DNA of 64,000 nt from Prevotella vespertina (GTDB lineage Bacteria > Bacteroidota > Bacteroidia > Bacteroidales > Bacteroidaceae). The translations under genes and the position numbers were made by a program. Each line of letters begins with the position of its first letter. Position 1 is the stretch's first letter. The notes beneath the pieces were generated by a model. It had not been told where the DNA came from and ran no database searches. It saw only the letters and a program-made list of their open reading frames with translations. Below are positions 6,301 to 15,429 of this stretch, piece by piece. The stretch lies in the NCBI RefSeq assembly GCF_009728485.1, contig NZ_VVIQ01000008.1, positions 1-64,000 of the forward strand. The letters run 5' to 3'.

Positions 6301-8994
6301 ATGGAATTAGCAAGCAAGTATGATCCACAGGTTGTGGAATCAAAATGGTACCAGTATTGGCTGGACAATAAGCTATTTAGTTCTAAACCTGATGGGCGTG
6401 AGCCTTATACTGTGGTGATTCCGCCACCAAATGTTACTGGTGTACTCCACATGGGACACATGCTCAACAACACTATTCAGGACATTCTTGTAAGACGTGC
6501 GCGCATGGAGGGTAAAAATGCTTGCTGGGTTCCAGGTACTGACCATGCAAGTATTGCTACCGAAGCAAAGGTTGTAAACAAGTTGGCGCAGGAAGGTATA
6601 AAAAAGACCGACCTTACCCGTGAACAATTCCTTGAGCATGCGTGGGATTGGACGCATGAGCATGGCGGTATTATCCTGAAACAGTTGCGCCGTTTGGGCT
6701 GCTCTTGCGATTGGGATCGTACTGCTTTCACCATGGATGACACCAGAAGTAAGAGTGTTATTAAGGTATTCTGCGACTTATATAATAAAGGTTATATCTA
6801 TCGTGGCGTACGAATGGTAAATTGGGACCCACAGGCACAGACTGCTCTATCGGACGAGGAGGTGATTTATAAGGATGAACACTCTAAACTTTATCACCTT
6901 AAATATTATGTTGCTGCCGACGATCAGGCTAAAGTGAAGCGCAAAGACGAGGGCAATGTAATGCACAAAGATGAGAAAGGTTACTATGCCGTGGTTGCAA
7001 CGACCCGTCCTGAAACAATTATGGGCGATTCGGCTATGTGTATTAATCCAGAAGATGTGAAGAACACATGGCTTAAAGGTTTGCATGTCATCGTACCATT
7101 GGTTAACCGCGTAATCCCAGTTATCGAGGATTCATACGTCGATATTCAGTTCGGAACAGGTTGTTTGAAGGTAACTCCTGCACACGATGTCAACGACCAT
7201 GCGCTCGGTTTGAAACATGGATTAGAGACAATCGACATCTTCAATGATAACGGAACCATCTCTGAGGCGGCTGGTTTGTATGTAGGTCAAGACAGAATGG
7301 ACGTGCGCAAGCAGATATCTAAGGACTTAGAGGCGGCTGGTTTGATGGAAAAGGTAGAAGACTATGACAATAAAGTAGGCTTCTCGGAGCGTACCAACGT
7401 GCCTATCGAGCCGAAACTCTCTACACAATGGTTCCTCAAAATGCAGCACTTTGCCGACATTGCGCTCGCTCCAGTCATGGACGATGAGATAGAATTCTAT
7501 CCAAAGAAATATAAAAACACCTATCGCCACTGGCTTGAAAACATCAAAGACTGGTGTATCAGTCGCCAACTTTGGTGGGGTCATCGCATCCCTGCTTACT
7601 ATTTCAAGGACGCAGAAGGTAAGAACGCTACAGTCGTTGCAGAGACCGCAGACGAGGCATTGAAACTCGCAAAAGAAAAGAATCCTAACGTCACCGCAGC
7701 CGATTTAGAGCAGGAAAGCGATTGCATGGACACATGGTTCTCCAGTTGGCTATGGCCAATCTCTGTGTTTGATGGCATTAACAACCCCGATAATGAGGAA
7801 ATAAACTACTACTACCCTACGAGCGATCTCGTGACAGGTCCAGACATTATCTTCTTCTGGGTGGCACGAATGATCATGGCAGGCTATGAATATCGTGGCA
7901 AATTCCCATTCAAGCACGTTTATTTCACGGGTATTGTGCGCGATAAGCTCGGACGTAAGATGAGCAAAAGTCTTGGCAATTCGCCTGACCCGATTATGCT
8001 TATCGAGAAATATGGTGCCGATGGCGTGCGCATGGGTATGATGCTTTCAGCTCCAGCCGGCAATGATATTCTCTTCGATGAGACGCTCTGCGAGCAAGGA
8101 CGTAACTTCAATAACAAGATTTGGAATGCTTTCCGTCTCGTACAAGGTTGGCAGACTGCCGATATTGAACAGCCACAAGCAAGCCGAATCGCCGTTGAAT
8201 GGTTCGATGCCAAACTGAAAGCTGTGAACAAAGAGATGGACGAACAGTTCAAGAGCTATCGTATTTCCGAGGCATTGATGACCGTCTATCGCCTCTTCTG
8301 GGACGAGTTTTCAAGCTGGTACTTGGAGATGATTAAGCCAGAATATGGCAAGCCTATCGACAAAGTGACCTACGATGCGACGCTTCATTTCTTCAATTCT
8401 CTGTTAAAGATGCTCCACCCCTTCATGCCTTTCATCACCGAAGAGCTATGGCAGCACATCTATGACCGCAAGGACAGCGAGAGCATTATGCGTGACGAAC
8501 TGAAACTTCCAGCTCCAACCAAGGACGAAGAGCGGTTAATCGAAGGCATAGAACAGGTGAAAGCAATCGTCGGCGGTGTCAGAACGGTGCGCAATCAGAA
8601 GAATATCGCACCTAAGGTTGAACTCGAACTCAATGCCATTGGGCAAAATAACTACGAGGCTTACAACAGCGTAATCCGTAAGATGGCGAACTTAAAGACA
8701 ATCGAAGTGGTTGCAGAGAAGCCCAGCGATGCCTCAGGCTTCATGGTCGGAACGGACAGTTTTGCCGTACCTGTTGGCGATTTGATTGATGTTGCAGCCG
8801 AAATCGAAAAGCAAGAGAAAGAACTCAACCATCTGAAAGGCTTCCTCGCTGGCATCAAGAAGAAACTATCTAACGAGAATTTCGTTTCTCATGCCCCTGC
8901 GGCAGTCATCGAACGTGAGCGCAAAAAGCAAAGCGATTCCGAAGAAAAGATTGCAGCCCTCAAAGCAAGTTTGGAAGAATTGAGAAAGAAGTAA
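6301..8994 (+). CDS. valS: Valine-tRNA ligase
   Basis: An 897-residue class Ia aminoacyl-tRNA synthetase that charges tRNA-Val. The HIGH-type motif HMGH is at residues 50-53 ([15 protein letters not shown]) and KMSKS at 553-557. The CP1 editing domain lies between them, with [10 protein letters not shown] visible. The C-terminal coiled-coil arm (about 830-897, [14 protein letters not shown]...) is present as expected for ValRS. The frame extends 11 codons upstream ([11 protein letters not shown]), but [17 protein letters not shown] fits the family and follows the promoter well. A single gene, with a 470-bp downstream stretch carrying repeat array B. Confidence 0.96.
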   Translation: MELASKYDPQVVESKWYQYWLDNKLFSSKPDGREPYTVVIPPPNVTGVLHMGHMLNNTIQDILVRRARMEGKNACWVPGTDHASIATEAKVVNKLAQEGIKKTDLTREQFLEHAWDWTHEHGGIILKQLRRLGCSCDWDRTAFTMDDTRSKSVIKVFCDLYNKGYIYRGVRMVNWDPQAQTALSDEEVIYKDEHSKLYHLKYYVAADDQAKVKRKDEGNVMHKDEKGYYAVVATTRPETIMGDSAMCINPEDVKNTWLKGLHVIVPLVNRVIPVIEDSYVDIQFGTGCLKVTPAHDVNDHALGLKHGLETIDIFNDNGTISEAAGLYVGQDRMDVRKQISKDLEAAGLMEKVEDYDNKVGFSERTNVPIEPKLSTQWFLKMQHFADIALAPVMDDEIEFYPKKYKNTYRHWLENIKDWCISRQLWWGHRIPAYYFKDAEGKNATVVAETADEALKLAKEKNPNVTAADLEQESDCMDTWFSSWLWPISVFDGINNPDNEEINYYYPTSDLVTGPDIIFFWVARMIMAGYEYRGKFPFKHVYFTGIVRDKLGRKMSKSLGNSPDPIMLIEKYGADGVRMGMMLSAPAGNDILFDETLCEQGRNFNNKIWNAFRLVQGWQTADIEQPQASRIAVEWFDAKLKAVNKEMDEQFKSYRISEALMTVYRLFWDEFSSWYLEMIKPEYGKPIDKVTYDATLHFFNSLLKMLHPFMPFITEELWQHIYDRKDSESIMRDELKLPAPTKDEERLIEGIEQVKAIVGGVRTVRNQKNIAPKVELELNAIGQNNYEAYNSVIRKMANLKTIEVVAEKPSDASGFMVGTDSFAVPVGDLIDVAAEIEKQEKELNHLKGFLAGIKKKLSNENFVSHAPAAVIERERKKQSDSEEKIAALKASLEELRKK

Positions 8995-9173
8995 ACTAAT
9001 TTTACCTAACAATATCCGAGTAGGAATTAGGCTTATTAACGAATAGCAGGCTTAATTCCTACTCTCTTTTTTCGTCATTTTGCACACGAAAATCACCCAT
9101 TTTTAGCTCATTTTATATGCCTTCGTAAGCTACTGACTATCAGCGAGATACAAAACCAAGAATAAATTCAGAA

Positions 9174-9305
9174 AAAACGTATATACATTTTGATGAAAAC
9201 GTATATACGTTTTATCGAAAATGTATATACGTTTTTAGTAAATCCAATATACGATTTCTTAGAAATGAATATACGATTACTCAAAATTAAATATTGGTTT
9301 CTGAA
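9174..9305. repeat. Tandem array B: six 22-bp units
   Basis: Six units of exactly 22 bp start at 9174, 9196, 9218, 9240, 9262 and 9284. The core is AAAACGTATATACGTTTT, self-complementary in the best unit, drifting to CCAATATACGATTTC and TTAAATATTGGTTTC in the last units. TAC stays at the same place in units 1-5. The flank about 48 bp before the array resembles the flank of array E. Confidence 0.93.
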
Positions 9306-9369
9306 AAATGGATCACAAAAAAAAATAAAATTATATGTATCCTTTGCCTATTTATTCAAATAATTTCAT

Positions 9370-9377
9370 TATATTTG
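9370..9377 (+). promoter_or_regulatory. -7 box of second HU-related gene
   Basis: TATATTTG, with a possible -33 TTTG at 9343-9346 (spacing 23, slightly long). It implies a leader of about 80 nt. Confidence 0.6.
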
Positions 9378-9463
9378 TGGCATACAATCTGAGTGTAAGT
9401 ACTGTGAAGTGTGCAGATACCCCACTCTAATTTATTTAAAACACATTAAAAACCATTTAGCTT

Positions 9464-9925
9464 ATGGATTTCTCTTTAACAAAGCGCAAGGTTAGTATTG
9501 GCGCAAAGAAAAATCAGGAAGTCTTCGTTGCTCACCCTGTTTGTCAGAAACATCATATCACTTTTGATGAACTATGTGATCGCATGGCGGACGATTCAAC
9601 CGTCGGTCAAGCTGACATTGCGGCTGTATTCTATCGTTTCCGCAAAGTGTTAAACGAACTTTGTTCGAGAGGTTACATTGTCGACGGGGGACCAATCGGT
9701 ACGTTCCGACCCACATTCACCTCAAAATCTGTGCTGAAAGAAGAAGATTTCAGGCCTTCGGAATGTATTTCCAAAACGCAAATTCTCTTCACTCCAACCG
9801 CCGATTTCCGAAGACTCAAGGATGTAGAGTTTTTCCGCGTAGCTGCGCAGGAGAAACCTAAAAGCAAGAAGAAGAAGAAAGAGGAGAAAAACGAGCACGA
9901 AGAGAATGGACCAGTAGTTGGCTAA
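9464..9925 (+). CDS. HU-related DNA-binding protein with Lys-rich tail
   Basis: A 153-residue member of the Bacteroidota HU-related family. The HU-like domain covers about residues 1-125 (VFVAHPVCQKHHITFDELCDRMADDSTVGQADIAAV, then GGPIGTFRPTFTSK). The tail is strongly charged (KPKSKKKKKEEKNEHEE), which resembles histone-like tails and should add nonspecific DNA affinity. It is expected to act as a nucleoid-associated protein. Its paralogue is at 540-1007; both have a 22/23-bp repeat array on the 5' side. It ends in a strong terminator at 9947-9983. A single-gene unit with its own promoter. Confidence 0.82.
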   Translation: MDFSLTKRKVSIGAKKNQEVFVAHPVCQKHHITFDELCDRMADDSTVGQADIAAVFYRFRKVLNELCSRGYIVDGGPIGTFRPTFTSKSVLKEEDFRPSECISKTQILFTPTADFRRLKDVEFFRVAAQEKPKSKKKKKEEKNEHEENGPVVG

Positions 9926-9946
9926 ATCTCATTCCTTAGAAACAAT

Positions 9947-9983
9947 ACGCCACGAGCAATTTGCTCGTGGCGTCTTTATTTTT
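9947..9983 (+). terminator. Intrinsic terminator after HU-related gene
   Basis: A perfect 13-bp stem ACGCCACGAGCAA / TTGCTCGTGGCGT with a 1-nt nominal loop, followed by CTTTATTTTT. Confidence 0.92.
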
Positions 9984-10040
9984 GGGAAAAGGTAGTCTAT
10001 TGATTTCTCAAACAGCCTCATCACTTGATGATATTACAGC

Positions 10041-10079
10041 GCAAAACAAAATTATCCCCCGATTCACATCGAGGGATAA
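10041..10079 (-). terminator. Probable galE terminator
   Basis: On the minus strand, TTATCCCTCGAT-gtga-ATCGGGGGATAA forms a 12-bp stem with one wobble, followed by TTTTGTTTTG. It lies about 90 bp past the galE stop. A smaller GCAGG/CCTGC hairpin lies between them near 10104-10118. Confidence 0.7.
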
Positions 10080-10168
10080 CAACAACACAAACACAAAATA
10101 AAGCAGGATTCCCTGCAATTATTGTATATGAAAATTATAATTAATTAATTCAGTATCTTTTTTTTTAA

Positions 10169-11206
10169 TTACATCACTCCATCTGTTCTTAGCTTCTCTT
10201 GCCATTTCCAGGCAGATGCAAGAACATCAGATAAAGGGGTATCTGCTTTCCAACCCAATACAGTATTAGCCTTGGTGCAATCTCCCCAAATCTTCTCAAT
10301 ATCCCCTTCACGACGTGGACCAAACTTCCAATTCACCTTTACGCCCGTAGCTTTCTCGAAGGTTTCAACAATCTCACGAGTGGTATTGCCGTGACCAGTA
10401 CCAATGTTGAAATATTCAATATTATCTGATTTATTATCTAAGATACGCTTCATCGCCGCAACATGCGCCTTGGCTAAATCAACAACATAGATATAATCGC
10501 GGATACATGTGCCATCAGGTGTATTATAATCGTTACCGAAGATGGTTAATTCTTTTCTGATTCCCATCGCTGTTTGCGTAACGAATGGTATCAAATTGTT
10601 AGGAACGCCATTTGGTAATTCACCTATCAATGCTGAAGGATGCGCTCCAATTGGATTGAAATAACGCAAAACAATACTCTTGATGTTTGCTCCGCTATGG
10701 ATGTAGTCAAGGATTATTTGCTCATTAATCTCCTTTGTATTGCCATAAGGTGAGGTAGCTTTCTGATGAGGCGCATTTTCTGTCACTGGCAAATTCTCTG
10801 GATTTGGCTGACCATATACGGTGCAAGAACTAGAGAAAATAATTCCTTCAACGCCATATTCAGGCATTAATTCAAGTAAATTAACCAGTGAAACAATATT
10901 ATTTCTGTAGTACATTAATGGTTTCTGTACGCTCTCCCCTACTGCTTTTGAGGCAGCAAAGTGGATAATACCTTCAATCTTAGGATACTTACGGAATACA
11001 TTTTCTGTTGCTTTGCGATCACGAAGGTCTACCTGTTCAAAAGTAGGACGCACACCCGTTATCTTTTCAATACCATCTAATACCTCAATCTTAGAATTAG
11101 ACAAGTCATCTACTATAACGACATCATAACCAGCTTCTATCAGTTCAACACTTGTATGAGAACCAATGAAACCAGTACCACCTGTAACAAGAATTGTTTG
11201 TTTCAT
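10169..11206 (-). CDS. galE: UDP-glucose 4-epimerase
   Basis: A 345-residue short-chain dehydrogenase-fold enzyme that interconverts UDP-glucose and UDP-galactose with bound NAD+. The Rossmann motif TGGTGFIGSH is at residues 8-17, the Ser cluster SSSCTVYG near 125-132, and the catalytic pair Tyr154/Lys158 in YGNTK. Length and the C-terminal GWKADTPL are normal for GalE. It supplies galactose for surface polysaccharide. The start ATG gives the standard N-terminus; the -7 box is at 11260-11267. Confidence 0.96.
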   Translation of the reverse strand: MKQTILVTGGTGFIGSHTSVELIEAGYDVVIVDDLSNSKIEVLDGIEKITGVRPTFEQVDLRDRKATENVFRKYPKIEGIIHFAASKAVGESVQKPLMYYRNNIVSLVNLLELMPEYGVEGIIFSSSCTVYGQPNPENLPVTENAPHQKATSPYGNTKEINEQIILDYIHSGANIKSIVLRYFNPIGAHPSALIGELPNGVPNNLIPFVTQTAMGIRKELTIFGNDYNTPDGTCIRDYIYVVDLAKAHVAAMKRILDNKSDNIEYFNIGTGHGNTTREIVETFEKATGVKVNWKFGPRREGDIEKIWGDCTKANTVLGWKADTPLSDVLASAWKWQEKLRTDGVM

Positions 11207-11259
11207 TTGCTTTTTAAGATTACCTTCTATTTAGGTTAATAAAACCATAAGTTTCGTTG

Positions 11260-11267
11260 CAAAGATA
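11260..11267 (-). promoter_or_regulatory. galE -7 box
   Basis: TATCTTTG followed by C on the minus strand, 54 bp before the galE ATG. Confidence 0.65.
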
Positions 11268-11340
11268 ACGCTTTTTTCATTATCAACAAAAAAAGAACGT
11301 AAAAAAAACGACGAGATAATATAAAACAGAAAACTTTTTG

Positions 11341-11348
11341 TATATTTG
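11341..11348 (+). promoter_or_regulatory. -7 box of the 11.4-13.1 kb operon
   Basis: TATATTTG followed by CC, 30 bp before the first ATG of the two-gene operon. Confidence 0.65.
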
Positions 11349-11377
11349 CCCCCATATAAATAAATATCATACCAACG

Positions 11378-11824
11378 ATGAATGTAACCGAACAGACTCA
11401 GCAACAAATTGAACGTTTCTTAAAGAAAATCGCACAGAAATTCACAGCAAGTGATTGTAACCTGTCTATGACTGATCTCCATTTACGCGCTTCTCAAGAT
11501 AGTGGCGACCTGATGGCATTTGATGATAATGATAACGAAATTACTCGTTGTGTTATCGAAGAATGGATTGATAATAAGAGCGATAACTTTTATCCAGAAA
11601 TAGCGTTAGTACTGCGTTCTGAGATGAATCGTGTTAAAGATATAATAGAGAATCTTTCTATTATGAAGCCTTATAGCTTCGTGCTAGAAGATGATGATAA
11701 GAATTGTATAACGGAATTGTATCTTGTTGATGATGATTTAGGAATCATAGGTGGTGATCTTATGCAAGGACTAGACAAGGATTTAGATAGTTTCCTTCAA
11801 AATATTTTGGAAGAAGACGCATGA
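11378..11824 (+). CDS. Conserved acidic hypothetical protein
   Basis: A 148-residue cytoplasmic protein with no signal peptide or membrane segment. It is acidic, with clusters FDDNDNE, EDDDKN and VDDDLG, and ends in LQNILEEDA. It looks like a member of a Bacteroidota-only family of small proteins; I do not recognise a function. Its stop overlaps the start of the T9SS plug gene (ATGA at 11821-11824), so translation is coupled and a link to that gene is plausible but unproven. Confidence 0.7.
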   Translation: MNVTEQTQQQIERFLKKIAQKFTASDCNLSMTDLHLRASQDSGDLMAFDDNDNEITRCVIEEWIDNKSDNFYPEIALVLRSEMNRVKDIIENLSIMKPYSFVLEDDDKNCITELYLVDDDLGIIGGDLMQGLDKDLDSFLQNILEEDA

Positions 11825-13077
11825 GACAGCTGCTCCTTACATCCTATTGCCTCTTATTATCATTCTTTCCTATAAGTATCTCCGCACAGAGACACGAGAT
11901 TATCGATAATAATATTCGGTCATTGCAGGTCGTTGCTAATCAGAACTGGCTAACATTACCTATAATGTATCTAAACGGCGGCAAGATTAGTATTGATTTT
12001 GATGATCTTACGCATACTTATCGACGAATGACTTATAGTATAGAACATTGTGAAGCTGACTGGAAAACATCAGAAAATCTCTTTGATAGTGACATTGCCG
12101 ACGGCTTTCTCAATGATAATTTAATAGACGATGTAAAAGAGTCTACCTTAACTAACACCTTATACACACATTATCATCTAGAAATTCCAAACAAGGATTG
12201 TCAACCAAAGATTTCAGGTAATTACAGATTAACGGTCTTTGATGATAACAAAAAGCCTTTGTTGACTGCGTGCTTTATGCTTATTGAGCCTGCCGAAAAC
12301 GCAATGGGCGTTAAACTGAGTGTGACAACTCAAACGGATGCTACGATTAATGATGCTCACCAACAGGTAGAAATGGCTGTAAATTATGGGAATTACATTG
12401 TTTCTAATCCACAACAACAAATTAAAACGGTTGTATTACAAAATCGTAACTGGCTAGATGCTAGATGGAATAGTAAACCACAATATGTAATGAATAATGG
12501 TTTACAATGGATACATGATAAGGACTATATCTTCTGGGGAGGCAACGAATATCGTAAATTTGAACTTCTATCGACCGATGTGGCTTCAATGGGCATAGAT
12601 CATGTAGCTTGGGATGGAAGTAATTTCCATGCTTATCCTTTTATCACAACACCATTATTAAATTATATCTACGAAGAGGATGCTGATGGTGCTTTCCTTA
12701 TCCGTAATTCAAATAATATAGAAAGCAATACAACAAGTGACTATGTTATCACGCATTTCCAACTAAATGTACCAGAACCAGCACCTTATCATATCTTTTT
12801 AAATGGTGATTGGACGTACAGTCGCTTATTACCGCAATATGAAATGATCTATAACCCTACGAAGAAATGCTATGAAGCCGCCTTACCTTTGAAGTTGGGT
12901 TATTACAATTATCAATTCATAGCAGTAAATAATCAAGGAAACTTAGTCCCCTTTACCATTGATAAGAGTCATTATCAAACAGAGAATAGCTATCAAGCTC
13001 TTATTTATTTCCGCCCACAAGGTGGAAGAACAGATAAACTTGTAGGTTATGATAATATTAGATTCACAAAGAGATAA
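11821..13077 (+). CDS. Type IX secretion plug protein (DUF5103)
   Basis: A 418-residue secreted protein with signal peptide about 1-22 (LLLTSYCLLLSFFPISISAQ). The mature part has the two-part DUF5103 layout: a beta-sandwich N-terminal half (IIDNNIRSLQVVANQNWLTLPIMYL, then YSIEHCEADW) and a C-terminal Ig-like half (FLNGDWTYSRLLPQYEMIYNP, ending DKLVGYDNIRF). Proteins of this family plug the SprA translocon channel of the type IX secretion system when no substrate is bound. That role is known from Flavobacterium and is inferred here by family. It overlaps the preceding gene by 4 bp. The M6 protease at 56.3 kb may be a T9SS substrate. Confidence 0.8.
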   Translation: MRQLLLTSYCLLLSFFPISISAQRHEIIDNNIRSLQVVANQNWLTLPIMYLNGGKISIDFDDLTHTYRRMTYSIEHCEADWKTSENLFDSDIADGFLNDNLIDDVKESTLTNTLYTHYHLEIPNKDCQPKISGNYRLTVFDDNKKPLLTACFMLIEPAENAMGVKLSVTTQTDATINDAHQQVEMAVNYGNYIVSNPQQQIKTVVLQNRNWLDARWNSKPQYVMNNGLQWIHDKDYIFWGGNEYRKFELLSTDVASMGIDHVAWDGSNFHAYPFITTPLLNYIYEEDADGAFLIRNSNNIESNTTSDYVITHFQLNVPEPAPYHIFLNGDWTYSRLLPQYEMIYNPTKKCYEAALPLKLGYYNYQFIAVNNQGNLVPFTIDKSHYQTENSYQALIYFRPQGGRTDKLVGYDNIRFTKR

Positions 13078-13113
13078 ACTTAGCAATGTAAGGCTTCGAT
13101 ATAAAACATTGCA

Positions 13114-13302
13114 CTATATATCCATCTCATTATCTTCTTTCTTTGCATTTGTATCACGAATAACTTTCGCAATAGCTTCCTCATATCCAGTAAGCGCAGC
13201 AAAAGGCGCAAATTGTGCAGCCCGGTTATAAAGACTCATCCGTGGATGTCGCTTAGAGACATGATGAGGGAGATTGATTATGTCATCATACTTATCTGTC
13301 AT
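13114..13302 (-). CDS. YolD-like small protein
   Basis: A 62-residue protein with the diagnostic YolD-type pattern: [20 protein letters not shown], then [19 protein letters not shown]. It is shorter than typical Firmicutes YolD proteins, ending soon after the conserved block. YolD-like proteins are encoded beside UvrX/YqjW-type Y-family polymerases and may act like the UmuD part of a polymerase V-type pair; the mechanism is not settled. It overlaps the end of the polymerase gene by 4 bp and is clearly in the same operon. Confidence 0.82.
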   Translation of the reverse strand: MTDKYDDIINLPHHVSKRHPRMSLYNRAAQFAPFAALTGYEEAIAKVIRDTNAKKEDNEMDI

Positions 13303-14822
13303 GCTTTATGTCCTCCAATTTGTTTATTACGTTCACGTGCCGTAGAACCTTCTTCAAAATTTAATCCTCGCAATAGTGAATTCTTACCAAAACGCTGTTT
13401 GATGTTTAATATCGTTTCTTGCATTCTCCGTTCACGTGCTAGTTCTTTCTTTTCTTTTTCACGCTTCTTTATTAAGGTTTCATTATCTGCAAAAAGATCC
13501 AACTCAACTGGTTCTGGAGTTCTATTATTGATAAATTCTTCTCGAAGTACATGATTCAATGAAATATTTACTCGTCTAATAAGCAATCTTCTATCAACAA
13601 TCTCTTCATAAAGCTTTAAAATTGTTTGAGTCATTATATGTGAAGAAGAAGTAAAATGAGGAAAAGTAGCGGAACCATGAGCATGTTTAGGCACTTTACG
13701 TCCATACCAATCTTTAGATATCGGACCAGTATAATCATTTACCTTCGTTGATATCAAACTATCTTTATCATATCCAACATAAAGAACAAGTTGATCTGCA
13801 ACACAACGTTTCTCAACTAAATCTAAAGACAAGGCATCAACCATCTCTTGTACAACAACTTTTGCTTTCTGAAAAGTATAAGCTTCATGTAATACTTGCC
13901 CACTACTCATAGAATTACATTCAGGACGATAAACTTTCACCATTTCCATTGTACATGGTTCCCAGCCCCAAGCATGATCTATCAATAATTCTGCATTAAC
14001 GCCAAAGAGCTTATAAAATAATTCTTCATGTTCAAGAGACCAACGAGCTATCTTGCCCATAGTGTCAATTCCATAAGCATATAATTGTTGGGCAATACCA
14101 TGCCCTACACGCCAAAAGTCTGTAAGTGGTTTATGATTCCATAGATTTTTTCGATAACTATGTTCATCTAATTCTGCAATTCTAACCCCATCCTTATCAG
14201 CAGGTATATGCTTTGCCACGATATCCATCGCCACCTTACAAAGATATAAGTTAGTTCCTATACCCGCCGTAGCTGTTATCCCTGTCTCACGAAGAACATC
14301 ACGAATCATCTTCATGGCAAAATCATGAGATGATAGTTTAGAACTATAAAGATAAGGTGTAGCATCTATAAACACCTCATCTATCGAATACACATGTATA
14401 TCCTCTGGTGCTACGTATCGCAAATAGATACTATATATCTTGGCACTATGTTGAATGTAATGTGCCATTCTTGGGACTGCCGTGATATAATCAACTTCCC
14501 AATCCTTATGCTGTTCTAAATCAATTACATTGGAAGACTTACCAGTAAAGCCTCCTTCTAACAATTCTTCCTTTCGTTTATTATTGACTTCGCACAAACG
14601 TTGAACAACCTCAAATAAACGTGCACGTCCTGGTAAGCCATAAGATTTAAGAGAAGGTGATACTGCTAAACAAATTGTCTTTTCCGTTCTACTGACATCT
14701 GCGACGACAAGATTAGTTGTCAAAGGATTCAAGCCACGCTCAACGCACTCCACACTGGCATAGAACGATTTCAGATCTATGGCAATGTAAGTCTTTGAAT
14801 GTGGAACACATGATGTATGCAC
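13299..14822 (-). CDS. Y-family translesion DNA polymerase (UvrX/YqjW type)
   Basis: A 507-residue ImpB/MucB/SamB-family polymerase. Catalytic acidic residues are Asp16 ([14 protein letters not shown]) and Asp148-Glu149 ([10 protein letters not shown]). A thumb/helix-hairpin-helix region follows ([24 protein letters not shown]), then a little-finger domain. The long form and the YolD-like neighbour match the subgroup seen in Firmicutes and on mobile elements rather than short DinB. It is expected to copy past DNA lesions with low fidelity. I did not recognise an SOS operator. It is about 90 bp from a convergent-side lipoprotein gene. Past horizontal transfer is an inference. Confidence 0.9.
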   Translation of the reverse strand: MHTSCVPHSKTYIAIDLKSFYASVECVERGLNPLTTNLVVADVSRTEKTICLAVSPSLKSYGLPGRARLFEVVQRLCEVNNKRKEELLEGGFTGKSSNVIDLEQHKDWEVDYITAVPRMAHYIQHSAKIYSIYLRYVAPEDIHVYSIDEVFIDATPYLYSSKLSSHDFAMKMIRDVLRETGITATAGIGTNLYLCKVAMDIVAKHIPADKDGVRIAELDEHSYRKNLWNHKPLTDFWRVGHGIAQQLYAYGIDTMGKIARWSLEHEELFYKLFGVNAELLIDHAWGWEPCTMEMVKVYRPECNSMSSGQVLHEAYTFQKAKVVVQEMVDALSLDLVEKRCVADQLVLYVGYDKDSLISTKVNDYTGPISKDWYGRKVPKHAHGSATFPHFTSSSHIMTQTILKLYEEIVDRRLLIRRVNISLNHVLREEFINNRTPEPVELDLFADNETLIKKREKEKKELARERRMQETILNIKQRFGKNSLLRGLNFEEGSTARERNKQIGGHKA

Positions 14823-14855
14823 TAGAAGTAATCCTGAATGTAATTAAGAATCTAT

Positions 14856-15251
14856 CTATTGAAAATCTTTTGTAGTATAAGTTGCATCAAACAACACTTC
14901 TGAAGGCTTCTTTTCAGAATGGTAGGTATATTGGAAGTTAAAGCCTGCATCTTTATAAGCTTTCGTTCCTGCATCTGATCTTAAACCTTCTTTCAAGGCT
15001 TGCCGTAATTTACCTTGTTGTTTATCAATAACCAATCTATTATCAGCTGTACCAACAAGCGTATTATAATAATGAATGGTTCGAGTAGTCGATTCAAAGA
15101 CCATACTATCCAACCGTACATTATCTACTACTGGAGTTGGACATTTTTTCTCTGTATATTCTTTACATTCCTGAGCTGCTCTATCTTCTAAGCTCCTATG
15201 ACAAGAAGAACAAAGTGCCAGCATTAAAGCAAAATAGAATAAACGCTTCAT
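14856..15251 (-). CDS. Small putative lipoprotein
   Basis: A 131-residue protein. The frame opens earlier, but MKRLFYFALMLALCSSC is a clean lipoprotein signal with Cys17, and the -7 box at 15336-15343 lies upstream of it, so this start is preferred. The mature part is charged (DRAAQECKEYTEKKCPTP) with a later IHYYNTLVGTADN stretch. I recognise no family; a periplasmic or membrane-anchored role is likely. It lies just upstream of the polymerase gene in the same direction, and the short 33-bp gap permits co-transcription. Confidence 0.65.
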   Translation of the reverse strand: MKRLFYFALMLALCSSCHRSLEDRAAQECKEYTEKKCPTPVVDNVRLDSMVFESTTRTIHYYNTLVGTADNRLVIDKQQGKLRQALKEGLRSDAGTKAYKDAGFNFQYTYHSEKKPSEVLFDATYTTKDFQ

Positions 15252-15335
15252 AATTAATTCTTTTATTATTATTTCATTGGAATATATCATAAAGTAGATT
15301 CCCAACGAGCTTAATTCTCTATCAAATATTCTTTG

Positions 15336-15343
15336 CAAAGATA
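15336..15343 (-). promoter_or_regulatory. -7 box of small lipoprotein gene
   Basis: TATCTTTG followed by C on the minus strand, 85 bp before the chosen ATG. Confidence 0.6.
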
Positions 15344-15397
15344 ACAAAAAATAGCTAATTTCCTAATTCATCATTCCACATTCTCAGAATTTATGAT

Positions 15398-15405
15398 TAT
15401 ATTTG
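15398..15405 (+). promoter_or_regulatory. lepA -7 box
   Basis: TATATTTG followed by C, 25 bp before the lepA ATG; divergent from the lipoprotein box. Confidence 0.65.
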
Positions 15406-15429
15406 CATCTCAAATTATAGAACGAACTG

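Larger units (their letters stand above)
8995..9463. other. Intergenic stretch with repeat array B
   Basis: Between valS and the second HU-related gene. A hairpin-capable stretch AGTAGGAATTAGGC...AATTCCTACT (about 9020-9064) followed by CTCTTTTTTCG could terminate valS. Then come the flank TAAGCTACTGAC (9126), shared with array E, the 22-bp array, and the HU promoter at 9370-9377. No gene is seen. Confidence 0.6.

Noticed and set aside
13114..15251. Integrated mobile element carrying the polymerase pair
   Set aside because: No integrase, transposase, direct repeats or tRNA target is visible at either side.
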